Below, in pieces: positions 7,872-15,686 of a DNA stretch of 33,038 nucleotides; position 1 is the first letter of the stretch, and each line of letters opens with the position of its first letter. The DNA comes from Megasphaera sp. NM10 (lineage in GTDB: Bacteria > Bacillota > Negativicutes > Veillonellales > Megasphaeraceae): assembly GCF_000417505.1 (NCBI RefSeq), contig NZ_APHY01000038.1, positions 4 to 33,041 on the forward strand. Direction: 5' to 3'. Made by a program: the position numbers and the translations under genes. The notes beneath the pieces are model-generated. The model was not told the origin of the DNA and searched no databases. It saw only the letters and a program-made list of their open reading frames with translations.

Positions 7872-9119
7872 ATGCATAGTTTATGGAATGCATTGAACCG
7901 CATCAGCCTGATCAAGCAGATCATCATCGGCTTGGTCATCGGTATCGCCGTGGCTATGGCTTTCCCGGCAGCAGGGAAGGAACTGGCCTTGCTCGGCGTC
8001 ATCTTCGTCGGGGCCTTGAAGGGCATCGCCCCGGTACTGGTCTTCGTCCTGGTCGCCGCTGCACTGAGCCGCAAACAGGAAGACCACGAATCGAATATCA
8101 AAGATGTCATCATCCTGTATCTCATCGGTACTTTTTTAGCGGCTTTCTTTGCCGTCATGATCAGTTTCGTCTTCCCCCTGACGCTGCAGCTCGACGTATC
8201 GGCTGCCAGCAATAAGGCACCGGAAGGCATTGCCGAAGTCTTGACGACGATCCTCAAGAACATCGTCGACAACCCGGTCCACGCCCTGATGACGGGCAAC
8301 TACATCGGTATCCTCGGCTGGGCCTGCCTGTTCGGCGTTGCCGTCCGCCGCGTCTCCGAATCGTCGAAAGCCGTCCTCGATGACTGTGCCGACGCTGTCA
8401 CGACCTGCGTCCAGTGGATCATCCGCCTGGCTCCGCTCGGCATCATGGGCCTCGTCGCCGACTCCGTTTCGTCCAACGGCATCGGTGCCCTCATCGGCTA
8501 TGCTAAATTGCTCTGTCTTCTCTTAGGGTCGATGCTGCTCTTCGCCTTCGTCATCAACCCGATCATCGTCTACGCCAAGATCCACCGCAATCCGTACCCG
8601 CTGGTATGGAAATGCGTCAAGACGTCTGGCGTCACGGCCTTCTTTACGCGCAGCTCGGCCGCGAATATCCCGGTCAACCTGTCCCTGGCCAAGGAACTCG
8701 GCGTCAATCCCGATACGTATACGGTCACCATTCCGCTCGGTGCGACCATCAACATGTCCGGCGCAGCCATCACCATTTCCATCATGACCCTGGCTGCCGT
8801 CCACACCCTGGGCATTTCCGTCGACTTCCCGACGGCCCTCTTGCTCAGCGTCCTTTCGGCCATCGGCGCCTGCGGTGCTTCCGGCGTTGCCGGCGGCTCG
8901 CTGCTGCTGATCCCCATGGCCTGCAGCCTCTTCGGTATCTCCAATGATATCGCCATGCAGGTCGTCGGCGTCGGCTTCATCATCGGCGTCCTCCAGGACT
9001 CGACCGAAACGGCCCTCAACTCGTCGACAGACATCCTCTTCACGGCAGCTGCCGACTTTGCTCAGCGCGGCTATCCGGAACACCTGGGTGGCGGCCACGA
9101 AGTCAGCCATCAAGGGTAG
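7872..9119 (+). CDS. sstT: Serine/threonine:sodium symporter SstT
   Basis: 415 residues, almost exactly the length of E. coli SstT (DAACS family, glutamate-transporter fold). It takes up serine and threonine with sodium across the inner membrane. The conserved blocks are present along the whole length: [97 protein letters not shown] and [15 protein letters not shown]. The ATG follows AGGAGG. A strong promoter precedes it. The TAG stop lies inside a GTAGG-type repeat (9116 onward), so the last few residues may have been set by repeat insertion. Confidence 0.95.
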   Translation: MHSLWNALNRISLIKQIIIGLVIGIAVAMAFPAAGKELALLGVIFVGALKGIAPVLVFVLVAAALSRKQEDHESNIKDVIILYLIGTFLAAFFAVMISFVFPLTLQLDVSAASNKAPEGIAEVLTTILKNIVDNPVHALMTGNYIGILGWACLFGVAVRRVSESSKAVLDDCADAVTTCVQWIIRLAPLGIMGLVADSVSSNGIGALIGYAKLLCLLLGSMLLFAFVINPIIVYAKIHRNPYPLVWKCVKTSGVTAFFTRSSAANIPVNLSLAKELGVNPDTYTVTIPLGATINMSGAAITISIMTLAAVHTLGISVDFPTALLLSVLSAIGACGASGVAGGSLLLIPMACSLFGISNDIAMQVVGVGFIIGVLQDSTETALNSSTDILFTAAADFAQRGYPEHLGGGHEVSHQG

Positions 9120-9280
9120 GAACGCCCCTTGGGCGTTCCGCAGTCCGCAGTTCGCAGTCCGCGGTCCGCGTGTAGGGCGCCACGGATTATGACGAATAAT
9201 GCAGGCCGCCGTTCGCATGTAGGGGCGCCACGTGGGGCGCCCGCCACGGATTATAATGAATAATGCAGTCCGCCGGCCGC
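9116..9280. repeat. Cluster of GTAGGGG-type repeats
   Basis: A hairpin GTAGGAACGCCCC-TTGGGCGTTCC (9116-9139) overlaps the sstT stop. Then come GCAGTCCGCAGTTCGCAGTC-like direct repeats, and then two copies of a unit that starts GTAGGG(G)CGCCACG and ends GGATTAT(G/A)A-GAATAATGCAG (near 9172 and 9219). The second carries an extra 16 bases between two CCACG/CACG boxes. The 26-base section 9218-9243 is identical to the reverse complement of 19017-19042. No gene is seen here. Confidence 0.75.
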
Positions 9281-9329
9281 AAAAGGACCCTCGCATGACG
9301 GTATTCGTCATCATGCGAGGGTCCTTTTT
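9281..9329. terminator. Intrinsic terminator
   Basis: A 14-bp perfect stem, GGACCCTCGCATGA (9285-9298) with TCATGCGAGGGTCC (9311-9324), is flanked by A4 and T5. It probably ends the sstT transcript. Confidence 0.85.
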
Positions 9330-9340
9330 CTTGGTCAAAA

Positions 9341-9389
9341 GCAACCTCTCAGACCGCCTTCGGCGGCCAGCTCCCCTATAAGGGGAGCC
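9341..9389. repeat. AACCTCTCAG-type intergenic repeat
   Basis: GCAACCTCTCAGACCGCC, then TTCGGCGG and CAGCTCCCCTATAAGGGGAG. It has the same two-dyad layout as the copies at 7629-7711 and 25229-25275, with compensating changes in the stems (CTCCCC/GGGGAG instead of CTCTCC/GGAGAG). Confidence 0.8.
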
Positions 9390-9406
9390 GCTAGCCACGA
9401 GCCACT

Positions 9407-9440
9407 AAAAAAGCGTTGTCCGTCAGGACAACGCTTTTTT
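9407..9440. terminator. Bidirectional intrinsic terminator
   Basis: AAAAAAGCGTTGTCC (9407-9421) and GGACAACGCTTTTTT (9426-9440) form a perfect stem with A/T tails on both sides. It lies just past the stop of the DUF1858 gene (minus strand) and can serve both directions. Confidence 0.9.
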
Positions 9441-9445
9441 CTACC

Positions 9446-9655
9446 TTATTTCCCGCTTTCAGCGATGCAGTCATTGAGGTCAGCAATGAGTGCGTCGACG
9501 TCGATGCCGTGGGCACCAGCGCCCTGGCCGATGGTTTCAAAGTGAGCAGCCATGCAGCCAATGCAGCCGAGGCCGTACTGCTGGAAGATTTCAATGATCT
9601 GCGGATATTTCTGAACGGCTTCAATGATACCCGTGTCTTTTGTAATCTGTGCCAT
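9446..9655 (-). CDS. DUF1858 / redox-disulfide-type small protein
   Basis: 69 residues. It begins AQITKDTGIIEAVQKYPQIIEIF, the usual opening of DUF1858 domains, followed by GLGCIGCMAAHFETIGQGA with a C31-x-x-C34 pair. The domain is found alone or attached to hybrid-cluster and ScdA-like proteins and is thought to be a thiol-disulfide or metal-handling unit; no reaction is proven. AGGAGG precedes the start. An extended -10 (TGATATAAT) sits at 9720-9728 on the minus strand. Single-gene unit ending in the terminator at 9407-9440. Confidence 0.85.
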   Translation of the reverse strand: MAQITKDTGIIEAVQKYPQIIEIFQQYGLGCIGCMAAHFETIGQGAGAHGIDVDALIADLNDCIAESGK

Positions 9656-9719
9656 TATTTTTATTCCTCCTTGTCAATTCGTATCCGTACCGTTTTGAAG
9701 GAACTTCCGGATTGCATCT

Positions 9720-9728
9720 ATTATATCA
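9720..9728 (-). promoter_or_regulatory. Extended -10 promoter of the DUF1858 gene
   Basis: On the minus strand TGATATAAT is an extended -10 element 65 bases before the start. No good -35 is visible. Confidence 0.5.
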
Positions 9729-9737
9729 TACTTTTTT

Positions 9738-11058
9738 TCATTTGTGCGAGGAAATACTTTTTTCCTCCAAGAGTTGGCCGTCGGGCAGGAAGCTGCGGAA
9801 GGTCAGGCTGTCGTCCGTCGCTTCCAGGGTCATGTAATTGTCCGTTTCCGGCTGGGGTGCGACGTATTCGTCGAGGCTGTGCTGTTTCCACAATCCCGGA
9901 TACTGGACGTTGCCGGCGACGCCGGTGATGAGGTACAGCGGGCCCGATTCATCGCGCTGGAAGTTCCTGATATGGCCCCGGTCGCGGTAGGTGTGGAGAT
10001 GGGCCGAGAGGACGGCATCGACGCCGTACTGGTCGAAGAGGGGCATCCACAGCCGGCCTTCGGGCGAGAAGCCTTCTTCTCGGGGCTGGGGCCGGTTGGC
10101 GAAGCCGTACTGGAGCGGGTCCTTGTGCATGAGGACGATTTTCCATTTCTTCGTCGTCTTGGCCATGTCTTCCTTGAACCAGGCCACTTCGTCTTCGTCG
10201 AGGCTGGGCTCGAAGTCAGCCAGTTCCTGGAGACTGCGTGTTGAGGACGACGAAGTGGACGTCACCGTAGTCGAAGGAGTAGAACTGGTTCTGGTATTTT
10301 TCCCTGTCGATACGAGGCAGGGCGAAGAGGTGCAGGTAGGCTTCGGGCATGCGGACTTTCCAGTCCTTGTCATACGTTTCGTGGTTGCCCAGGAGGGGGA
10401 CGACGGGGATGCGGGCGATCATGTCGCCGACGACGTCGAACCAGGCGTTCCACTGGTAATGGTCCTGGCCGTTATCGACGAGGTCGCCCATGTTGATGAA
10501 GAACTGGGCGTCCTGGTTGCGCTGCCAGGCAGGCTGGGCCGTGGCGGCCCAGACGCTGTAGTCGCTGGACTGGGAATCCGGGAAGATGAGGGCCTTGAAG
10601 TCATGGCCCTGGGCCGTATGGAAGGACTGCCAGTCACTGCGTTTGTCGCCGGCACCGACGCGGTATTCATAGGCCGTACCCGGTTTTAGATCGCTGACGG
10701 CCGCCGTGTGGATATACGTCGTCACGCCATCGTCGCTGAAGGCGTCACTGGAAGCGGGGAGCTGTATGAGGGAATCGTCGTCGCCGGCTTGGCGGTATTC
10801 GACGACAGGATTCTCTTCGGCGTAGTCCGACTGCCACATGAAGGTCCGCGACGTCGTGCTGTCGGCTGTGATGACCTGGCGGATGTTGGAAGCGTCGACG
10901 GATGCCGTCGACAGGTAGTGGGCCGCCGCGGCTTTGGTGGCCTTGACGCCCTGTCTGGCGACGGTCTTCGTACCCGGCAGCCAGGTATAGGCACTGACGG
11001 CGGCGATGACGGCAGCGGCCAGGGAAAAGGCGATGATTTTTTTATATTTGGCTTTCAT
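9738..11058 (-). pseudogene. Secreted purple-acid-phosphatase-like metallophosphoesterase, frameshifted
   Basis: Two frames together give a protein of about 440 residues. Frame one runs from ATG 11058 (ribosome site AGGAGG) to about 10232: a membrane or signal segment (residues 8-25), a fibronectin-like N domain (about 55-150), then the metallophosphatase core with FPDSQ (D161), GDLVDNG (191-192) and GNHE (224-227), ending at VVLNTQ. Frame two continues without loss from QELADFEP to the TGA at 9738, carrying the remaining metal-binding histidines in VLMHKDP and SAHLHTYRD. A single extra base (or two lost) at about 10226-10234, in TCTCCAGGAAC, causes the break. All catalytic motifs are intact, so this is a very recent mutation or an assembly error. 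An intact protein would hydrolyse phosphate esters outside the inner membrane. Confidence 0.85.
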
Positions 11059-11089
11059 AGAATTCCTCCTGTTTTTTTTGATATAAGTC

Positions 11090-11120
11090 ATTATAAGACA
11101 TGGAGTCAACTCCAAGTCAA
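11090..11120 (-). promoter_or_regulatory. MerR-family-type promoter/operator of the phosphatase gene
   Basis: On the minus strand TTGACT (-35, 11115-11120) and TATAAT (-10, 11090-11095) are 19 bases apart. The spacer holds the dyad TGGAGT-TG-ACTCCA (11101-11114), extended to 8 of 9 matching bases per arm. A 19-base spacer with a central dyad is the established signature of MerR-family activators, and the arms resemble CTTGGAGT-type operators. No MerR gene is visible in the window. Confidence 0.7.
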
Positions 11121-11135
11121 GCAAAAAAGAAAAAC

Positions 11136-11164
11136 TTGACAAGGCCTTCGCTTCGATATAAGAT
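11136..11164 (+). promoter_or_regulatory. Promoter of the trpS T-box transcript
   Basis: TTGACA (11136-11141), 17-base spacer, TAAGAT (11159-11164). It is divergent from the phosphatase promoter, about 15 bases apart at the -35 boxes. Confidence 0.7.
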
Positions 11165-11174
11165 AAATGCATCA

Positions 11175-11449
11175 AAAGTGATAGAGAACGTCCATGAACG
11201 GGAGCAAGTACCGTCATGATACCCTTGACAGCGAGCCGGTGGCAGTGGAAGTCCGGCGAAGAGGCCATGAGCGGGAATGGGCCCGGGAGATGCAGGCTGA
11301 ACGCGAGTAGGTCCTGCCGGAACTTTCACCGTTACCAGGAAAGAATGCATCTACGTGTGCATATGAGCCGGGCAGTTTTGCCAACCAGGGTGGTACCGCG
11401 GAAATGACTTTCCTTTCGTCCCTAATGTGAGGGATGGAAGGATTTTTTT
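11175..11449 (+). ncRNA. T-box leader, tryptophan specific
   Basis: The core AGGGTGGTACCGCGG is at 11387-11401. The distal stem I section reads GCGAGCCGGTGGCAGTGGAA and is followed by GTCCGGC. The probable specifier is TGG at 11278-11280 (in GGGAATGGGCC), the tryptophan codon. The terminator pairs 11411-11423 (TCCTTTCGTCCCT) with 11430-11442 (AGGGATGGAAGGA) and ends in T7. It should let trpS be transcribed when tRNA-Trp is uncharged. Confidence 0.93.
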
Positions 11450-11472
11450 ATTGAACTAGGGAGGAATCCATC

Positions 11473-12459
11473 ATGTCTATTATTTTTTCTGGCATTCAGC
11501 CGAGCGGCAACTTGACTTTAGGCAACTATTTAGGCGCACTGCGCAATTTCTCGAAGATCCAGGACGGCAACGAATGTTATTACTGCGTCGTCAACCAGCA
11601 TGCCATCACGGTCCCTCAGGATCCGCAGCTTTTGCATGAACGTACGCGGAAACTGGCCGCCATCTACCTGGCTTCCGGTCTGGATCCGGAAAAATCGACG
11701 CTCTTCGTCCAGTCGGAAGTCCCGGAACACGCACTCCTGGGCTGGATGATGATTACTTTGTCCTATGTCGGCGAATTGGAACGCATGACCCAGTATAAGG
11801 ACAAGGCTTCCAAACGGGGCGATTCCATCCCGGCCGGCCTGTTGACCTATCCGCCACTCATGGCTGCGGACATTCTCTTGTACCAGACCAACTTCGTCCC
11901 CGTCGGCGACGACCAGAAGCAGCATATGGAAATCACCCGCAACCTGGCCCAGCGCTTCAACCGCCTCTACGGCGAAGTCTTCACCATTCCCGATATCTAC
12001 CTCGGCCAGGACGGCACGCGTGTCATGAGCCTCCAGGAACCGACCAAGAAGATGAGTAAATCCGACGACAACACGACGGCGACGATTTACCTCCTGGACG
12101 AACCGAAAGCCATCGAAAAGAAAATCAAGCGGGCCCAGACGGACAGTGAAAACTCCGTCCATTACGATAAGGAAAACAAGCCGGGCATTTCCAACCTCAT
12201 TGAAATCTTCTCGGCCCTGACCGACCAGACCCACGAACAGGTCGAAGCGGCCTACGCTGGCAAGGGCTACGGCGCCTTCAAGAAAGACGTGGCCGATGCC
12301 ATCATTTCGACGCTGGAACCGATCCAGCAGCGTTACCGCCAGCTCGTCGGCGACCCCGAACTGGACGCCATCCTCGACAAGGGCGCTGCCAAGGCACACG
12401 CAAAGGCCAGCGTCACTTACGAAAAAGCCGCCAAGGCCATGGGTTTATACCGGAAGTAA
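11473..12459 (+). CDS. trpS: Tryptophanyl-tRNA synthetase
   Basis: 328 residues, normal for bacterial TrpRS. It charges tRNA-Trp. It opens FSGIQPSGNLTLGNYLGAL, where TLGN (residues 15-18) is the HIGH-like motif; KMSKS is at 193-197. GDDQKQHMEITRNLAQRFN is the conserved class Ic helix. The ATG at 11473 follows GGGAGG. A tryptophan T-box sits directly upstream. No terminator is obvious after the stop; the next promoter begins about 50 bases on. Confidence 0.97.
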   Translation: MSIIFSGIQPSGNLTLGNYLGALRNFSKIQDGNECYYCVVNQHAITVPQDPQLLHERTRKLAAIYLASGLDPEKSTLFVQSEVPEHALLGWMMITLSYVGELERMTQYKDKASKRGDSIPAGLLTYPPLMAADILLYQTNFVPVGDDQKQHMEITRNLAQRFNRLYGEVFTIPDIYLGQDGTRVMSLQEPTKKMSKSDDNTTATIYLLDEPKAIEKKIKRAQTDSENSVHYDKENKPGISNLIEIFSALTDQTHEQVEAAYAGKGYGAFKKDVADAIISTLEPIQQRYRQLVGDPELDAILDKGAAKAHAKASVTYEKAAKAMGLYRK

Positions 12460-12508
12460 AAATTAAAAATATGGCAACACAACTTAATACTTTATTTTAA
12501 ATATTATA

Positions 12509-12543
12509 TTGACATAACAAAAATAATAAAGTATTATACTTTA
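12509..12543 (+). promoter_or_regulatory. Promoter with overlapping 17-bp palindrome (amino-acid permease)
   Basis: TTGACA (12509-12514), 17 bases, TATTAT (12532-12537). The -10 is embedded in a perfect palindrome TAAAGTATTATACTTTA (12527-12543), and a further half-site ATACTTTA lies upstream at 12487-12494. The placement suggests a repressor operator, but the regulator is unknown. Confidence 0.65.
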
Positions 12544-12562
12544 CACATCGAAAAAATAAATA

Positions 12563-12608
12563 AAGCAGAGGCAACGGTGCCATCAGACACTGTGCTTCTG
12601 CTTTTTTT
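12563..12608 (+). terminator. Leader terminator (attenuator) before the permease
   Basis: AAGCAGAGGCA (12563-12573) pairs with TGCTTCTGCTT (12593-12603) with one G-U, followed by a T-run. It lies between the promoter and the start codon, so transcription must pass it to reach the gene. No T-box or known riboswitch motif is present. Confidence 0.75.
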
Positions 12609-12648
12609 ATTTTGTAAAGTCATCTGTGTTATAAAGGGGGAGTGCCAT

Positions 12649-14133
12649 ATGGCAGCGAAAAAGTCTAGTTTTGACAAAGTACTCAATGCCTGGGACGTCC
12701 TGGTCATCGCCTTCGGGGCAATGATTGGCTGGGCCTGGGTCGTATCGACAGGGGATTGGATCACCGGCGGCGGTGTCCTCGGCGCCATGCTGGGGTTCGC
12801 CATCGGCGGCGTCATGATTTTCTTTGTCGGTCTTACTTATGCCGAATTGACATCGGCTATGCCGCAGTGCGGCGGCGAACACATCTTCAGTTATAAGGCC
12901 ATGGGGCCCATCGGTTCCTTCATATGCACGTGGATGATCGTCCTCGGCTATGTCAGCGTCGTCTGTTTTGAAGCTTGCGCTTTGCCGACGATCCTCGTCT
13001 ACTTGTTCCCGGATTTCCTCATGGGTTACTTGTACACCATCGGCGGCTTCGACATCTATGCGACCTGGCTGGCTGCGGCCGTCATCATCGCTGTCGCCAT
13101 TACGGCCATCAACATCATCGGTGCCAAGACGGCTGCCCGCCTGCAGACCATCCTGACGGCCATCATCGGCGGCGTCGGCATCGTCTTTGTGGCTGCTTCG
13201 GTCCTGACCGGTTCGACGGCCAACCTGGACGGCCAGCTCTTCATGGGCGCTACGACGTCGGAAATGGCCAAGGGTACCCTGGCTATCGCCGTCATGACGC
13301 CGTTCTATTTCATCGGCTTCGACGTCATCCCGCAGGCAGCCGAAGAAATTTCCGTATCCTTGCAGAAAATCGGCCGTATCCTGATTTTGTCCATCGTCCT
13401 GGCCGTATTGTTCTATGCTCTCATCATCTTCGGTGTCGGCTATATCCTCAACCAGAGTGAAATAGCCCTGGCTATGAAAGGCGTCGGCAGCCTGGTCACG
13501 GCCGATGCCATGGCTGTCGCCTTTGGCAGTTCCATGATGGCCAAAGTCCTCATCATCGGCGGTATCTGCGGCGTCGTCACCAGCTGGAACTCCTTCCTCA
13601 TCGGTGGCAGCCGTGCCATGTATTCCATGGCTGAATCGTACATGATTCCTCATACTTTTGCTAAATTGCACGACAAATATAAGACACCGGTCAACGCGCT
13701 CCTGCTCATCGGCGTCTTGTCCATTGCCGCCCTGTTCTTCGGCCGCAAGATGCTGGTCTGGGTCGTCGATGCCGGCAACTTCGGCTGCTGCATGGCTTAC
13801 TGCATGGTTTCCATTTCTTTCCTGATCCTGCGCAAGAAGGCGCCGGACATGGTCCGTCCCTATAAGGTACGCCACTATAAATTCGTCGGTGCCATGGCTG
13901 TCCTCATGTCGGCCTTCATGGTCGTCATGTACATCGTCCCCGGTTCCGGTGCCGCCCTGGCTCCGCAGGAATGGGGCATGGTAGCCGGCTGGTCCCTGCT
14001 GGGCGTCATCTTCGGCGTATACTGCAAGGCCAAATACGGCGAACGCTTCGCTACCCATATCGACGTCGCCATGGATACGGAAGTCAGGGAAGCGACCCTG
14101 CCGTCGAGTGAACTGAAGACGGTCAAATTGTAA
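12649..14133 (+). CDS. APC-family amino-acid permease
   Basis: 494 residues with about twelve hydrophobic segments, typical of amino acid-polyamine-organocation carriers of the inner membrane. The first membrane helix carries the glycine-rich AFGAMIGWAWVVSTGDW, the unwound substrate-binding stretch of the family; PFYFIGFDVIPQAAEEI is the helix-6 equivalent. The start is ATG 12649, set by AAGGGGGAG; the frame is open further upstream, but that part is leader hairpin. It is a close paralogue of the N-terminal half of the fused protein at 16294-18876, including a 62-bp stretch with no base difference (13342-13403 = 16987-17048). It ends in a short polar tail after FATHIDVA. The substrate is not predictable; the neighbouring class III aminotransferase suggests an amino acid with a distal amino group, an inference only. 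Confidence 0.88.
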   Translation: MAAKKSSFDKVLNAWDVLVIAFGAMIGWAWVVSTGDWITGGGVLGAMLGFAIGGVMIFFVGLTYAELTSAMPQCGGEHIFSYKAMGPIGSFICTWMIVLGYVSVVCFEACALPTILVYLFPDFLMGYLYTIGGFDIYATWLAAAVIIAVAITAINIIGAKTAARLQTILTAIIGGVGIVFVAASVLTGSTANLDGQLFMGATTSEMAKGTLAIAVMTPFYFIGFDVIPQAAEEISVSLQKIGRILILSIVLAVLFYALIIFGVGYILNQSEIALAMKGVGSLVTADAMAVAFGSSMMAKVLIIGGICGVVTSWNSFLIGGSRAMYSMAESYMIPHTFAKLHDKYKTPVNALLLIGVLSIAALFFGRKMLVWVVDAGNFGCCMAYCMVSISFLILRKKAPDMVRPYKVRHYKFVGAMAVLMSAFMVVMYIVPGSGAALAPQEWGMVAGWSLLGVIFGVYCKAKYGERFATHIDVAMDTEVREATLPSSELKTVKL

Positions 14134-14210
14134 ATGCCTTCTCAAAGATTGTCTTTAAAATTAGAAAGTTAAAATAACACAGATTTATAAAAATAAAAGC
14201 AAATAACATA

Positions 14211-14239
14211 TTGACAAAGAAAGTGTAAAGTATTACACT
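14211..14239 (+). promoter_or_regulatory. Promoter with overlapping palindrome (aminotransferase)
   Basis: TTGACA (14211-14216), 17 bases, TACACT (14234-14239). GTGTAAAGTATTACAC (14223-14238) is an inverted repeat covering the spacer end and the -10, related in sequence (TAAAGTATTA) to the palindrome at 12527-12543. Confidence 0.7.
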
Positions 14240-14267
14240 ATATTCAACAAAGAAAATAACGGAGACA

Positions 14268-14320
14268 AGAGGCAAGGGAGCCTGATGGAACATCAGCTTT
14301 CCTTGCCTCTGTTTTTGTTT
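14268..14320 (+). terminator. Leader terminator (attenuator) before the aminotransferase
   Basis: AGAGGCAAGG (14268-14277) pairs perfectly with CCTTGCCTCT (14301-14310). An inner stem CTGATG-GAA-CATCAG (14282-14296) stacks on it, and a T-rich tract follows. It lies about 25 bases after the predicted transcription start and 60 before the gene. Confidence 0.8.
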
Positions 14321-14380
14321 GGGGAATTCTTTGTTAGTTATCATTTCTTTATAAAATCATCAGTTTAGGGGGAGTTACGA

Positions 14381-15601
14381 ATGAGATTACGCGATGTAGG
14401 ATTGACCAAAGAAGAAATCAAAGCCAAAGTAGACAAGTACATGATCGAAACGTACGAACGCTTCGACATGATCGCTGAACGCGGCAAGGGCATGTACGTC
14501 TACGATGAAAACGGCACGCCGTACCTCGATTTCTACGCTGGTATCGCCGTCAACAGTGCCGGCAGCTGTAACGATAAAGTCGTCCTGGCCGTCATCGACC
14601 AGTGCATGGACATCATGCAGACCTTCAACTATCCGTACACGGTCCCGCAGGCCCTGCTGGCTGAAAAAATCTGCACGACCATCGGCATGGACAAGATTTT
14701 CTTCCAGAACTCCGGTGCAGAAGCCAACGAAGCCATGATCAAGATGGCCCGTAAATACGGCGTCGAACACTTTGGTCCCAACAAATACGAAATCATTACG
14801 GCAAAAGAATCCTTCCACGGCCGTACCTTTGGTTCCATGAGTGCTACGGGCCAGCCGGACAATGCCTGCCAGATCGGTTTCGGCGCCATGACACCGGGCT
14901 TCAAATATGCTGAATTCAACAATTTGAAAGCCTTTGAAGACGCCATCACGGAAAACACCATCGGCATCATGGTCGAACCGGTACAGGGCGAAGGCGGTGT
15001 CCATCCGGCAACGAAAGAATTCCTCACAGGCCTGCGCAAACTGTGCGATGAAAAAGGCCTGCTCCTCCTCCTGGACGAAGTACAGAGCGGCTGGTGCCGC
15101 ACCGGTGCTGTCATGTCCTACATGAACTACGGCATCAAACCGGATATCGTTTCCATGGCAAAAGCCCTTGGCGGCGGCATGCCGATCGCAGCCATCTGCG
15201 CCCGCGAAGACGTTTCCAAAGCCTTCACCATGGGTTCCCACGGCAGCACCTTCGGCGGCCATCCGGTCTGCTGCGCCGCTGCGTTGGCCGAAGTCAACGA
15301 ACTGTTGGACAAAGACCTGGCCGGCAATGCCAAGAAGATGGGGGCATACTTCCTGGAACAGGCCCGCGAAAAACTGCCGCATCTGAAGGAAGCCCGCGGC
15401 CAGGGCTGCTTCCTGGGGCTTGAATTCGACGACAAGATCAACAGCGTCGACTTGAAGCATAAATGCTTCGACAAACACATGCTGTCGACAGCTATCGGCG
15501 AACACGTCCTGCGCCTGGTACCGCCGCTGATCCTCCAGAAGGAACACGTCGACAAGGCCATTGCCATCATCAAGGAATCGGTCGAAGAATTGGCAAAATA
15601 A
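14381..15601 (+). CDS. Class III aminotransferase (acetylornithine/ornithine type)
   Basis: 406 residues, PLP-dependent. It transfers an amino group, usually the distal one, from substrates such as ornithine, acetylornithine, lysine or 4-aminobutyrate to a keto acid. Visible: NSGAEANEAMIKMARKYG (phosphate binding), SFHGRTFGSMSATGQ, MVEPVQGEGGV, LLLLDEVQSGWCRTG (Asp to the PLP ring) and SMAKALGGGMP with PLP lysine K261, then GSHGSTFGGHPVCCAAA. The start ATG 14381 follows GGGGGAG. It is not in an arginine operon; it sits between an amino-acid permease and a kinase-like gene, which fits amino-acid catabolism better than arginine synthesis. The exact substrate is uncertain. Confidence 0.88.
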   Translation: MRLRDVGLTKEEIKAKVDKYMIETYERFDMIAERGKGMYVYDENGTPYLDFYAGIAVNSAGSCNDKVVLAVIDQCMDIMQTFNYPYTVPQALLAEKICTTIGMDKIFFQNSGAEANEAMIKMARKYGVEHFGPNKYEIITAKESFHGRTFGSMSATGQPDNACQIGFGAMTPGFKYAEFNNLKAFEDAITENTIGIMVEPVQGEGGVHPATKEFLTGLRKLCDEKGLLLLLDEVQSGWCRTGAVMSYMNYGIKPDIVSMAKALGGGMPIAAICAREDVSKAFTMGSHGSTFGGHPVCCAAALAEVNELLDKDLAGNAKKMGAYFLEQAREKLPHLKEARGQGCFLGLEFDDKINSVDLKHKCFDKHMLSTAIGEHVLRLVPPLILQKEHVDKAIAIIKESVEELAK

Positions 15602-15626
15602 GTACACGTAACTGAGGGGTATGAGA

Positions 15627-15668
15627 AGGTGTCTGCCAGAATTGAGGGGTTGGCAGGCACCTTTTCTT
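15627..15668 (+). terminator. Intrinsic terminator after the aminotransferase
   Basis: AGGTGTCTGCCA (15627-15638) pairs with TGGCAGGCACCT (15651-15662) with one G-U, followed by TTTTCTT. It ends only about 20 bases before the next start codon. No separate promoter is visible for that gene, so read-through may be how it is expressed. Confidence 0.85.
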
Positions 15669-15686
15669 AAAAAAGGGGGAAACGAA

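Noticed and set aside
12577-12648. N-terminal extension of the permease from a GTG at 12577
   Set aside because: The extension is encoded by the leader hairpin and T-run, and the strong ribosome site AAGGGGGAG sits just before ATG 12649.
14381-15601. Calling the class III aminotransferase argD
   Set aside because: The sequence fits the ArgD/RocD/GABA-type family in general, but there are no arginine genes nearby and the context is transport, so a specific symbol is not supported.
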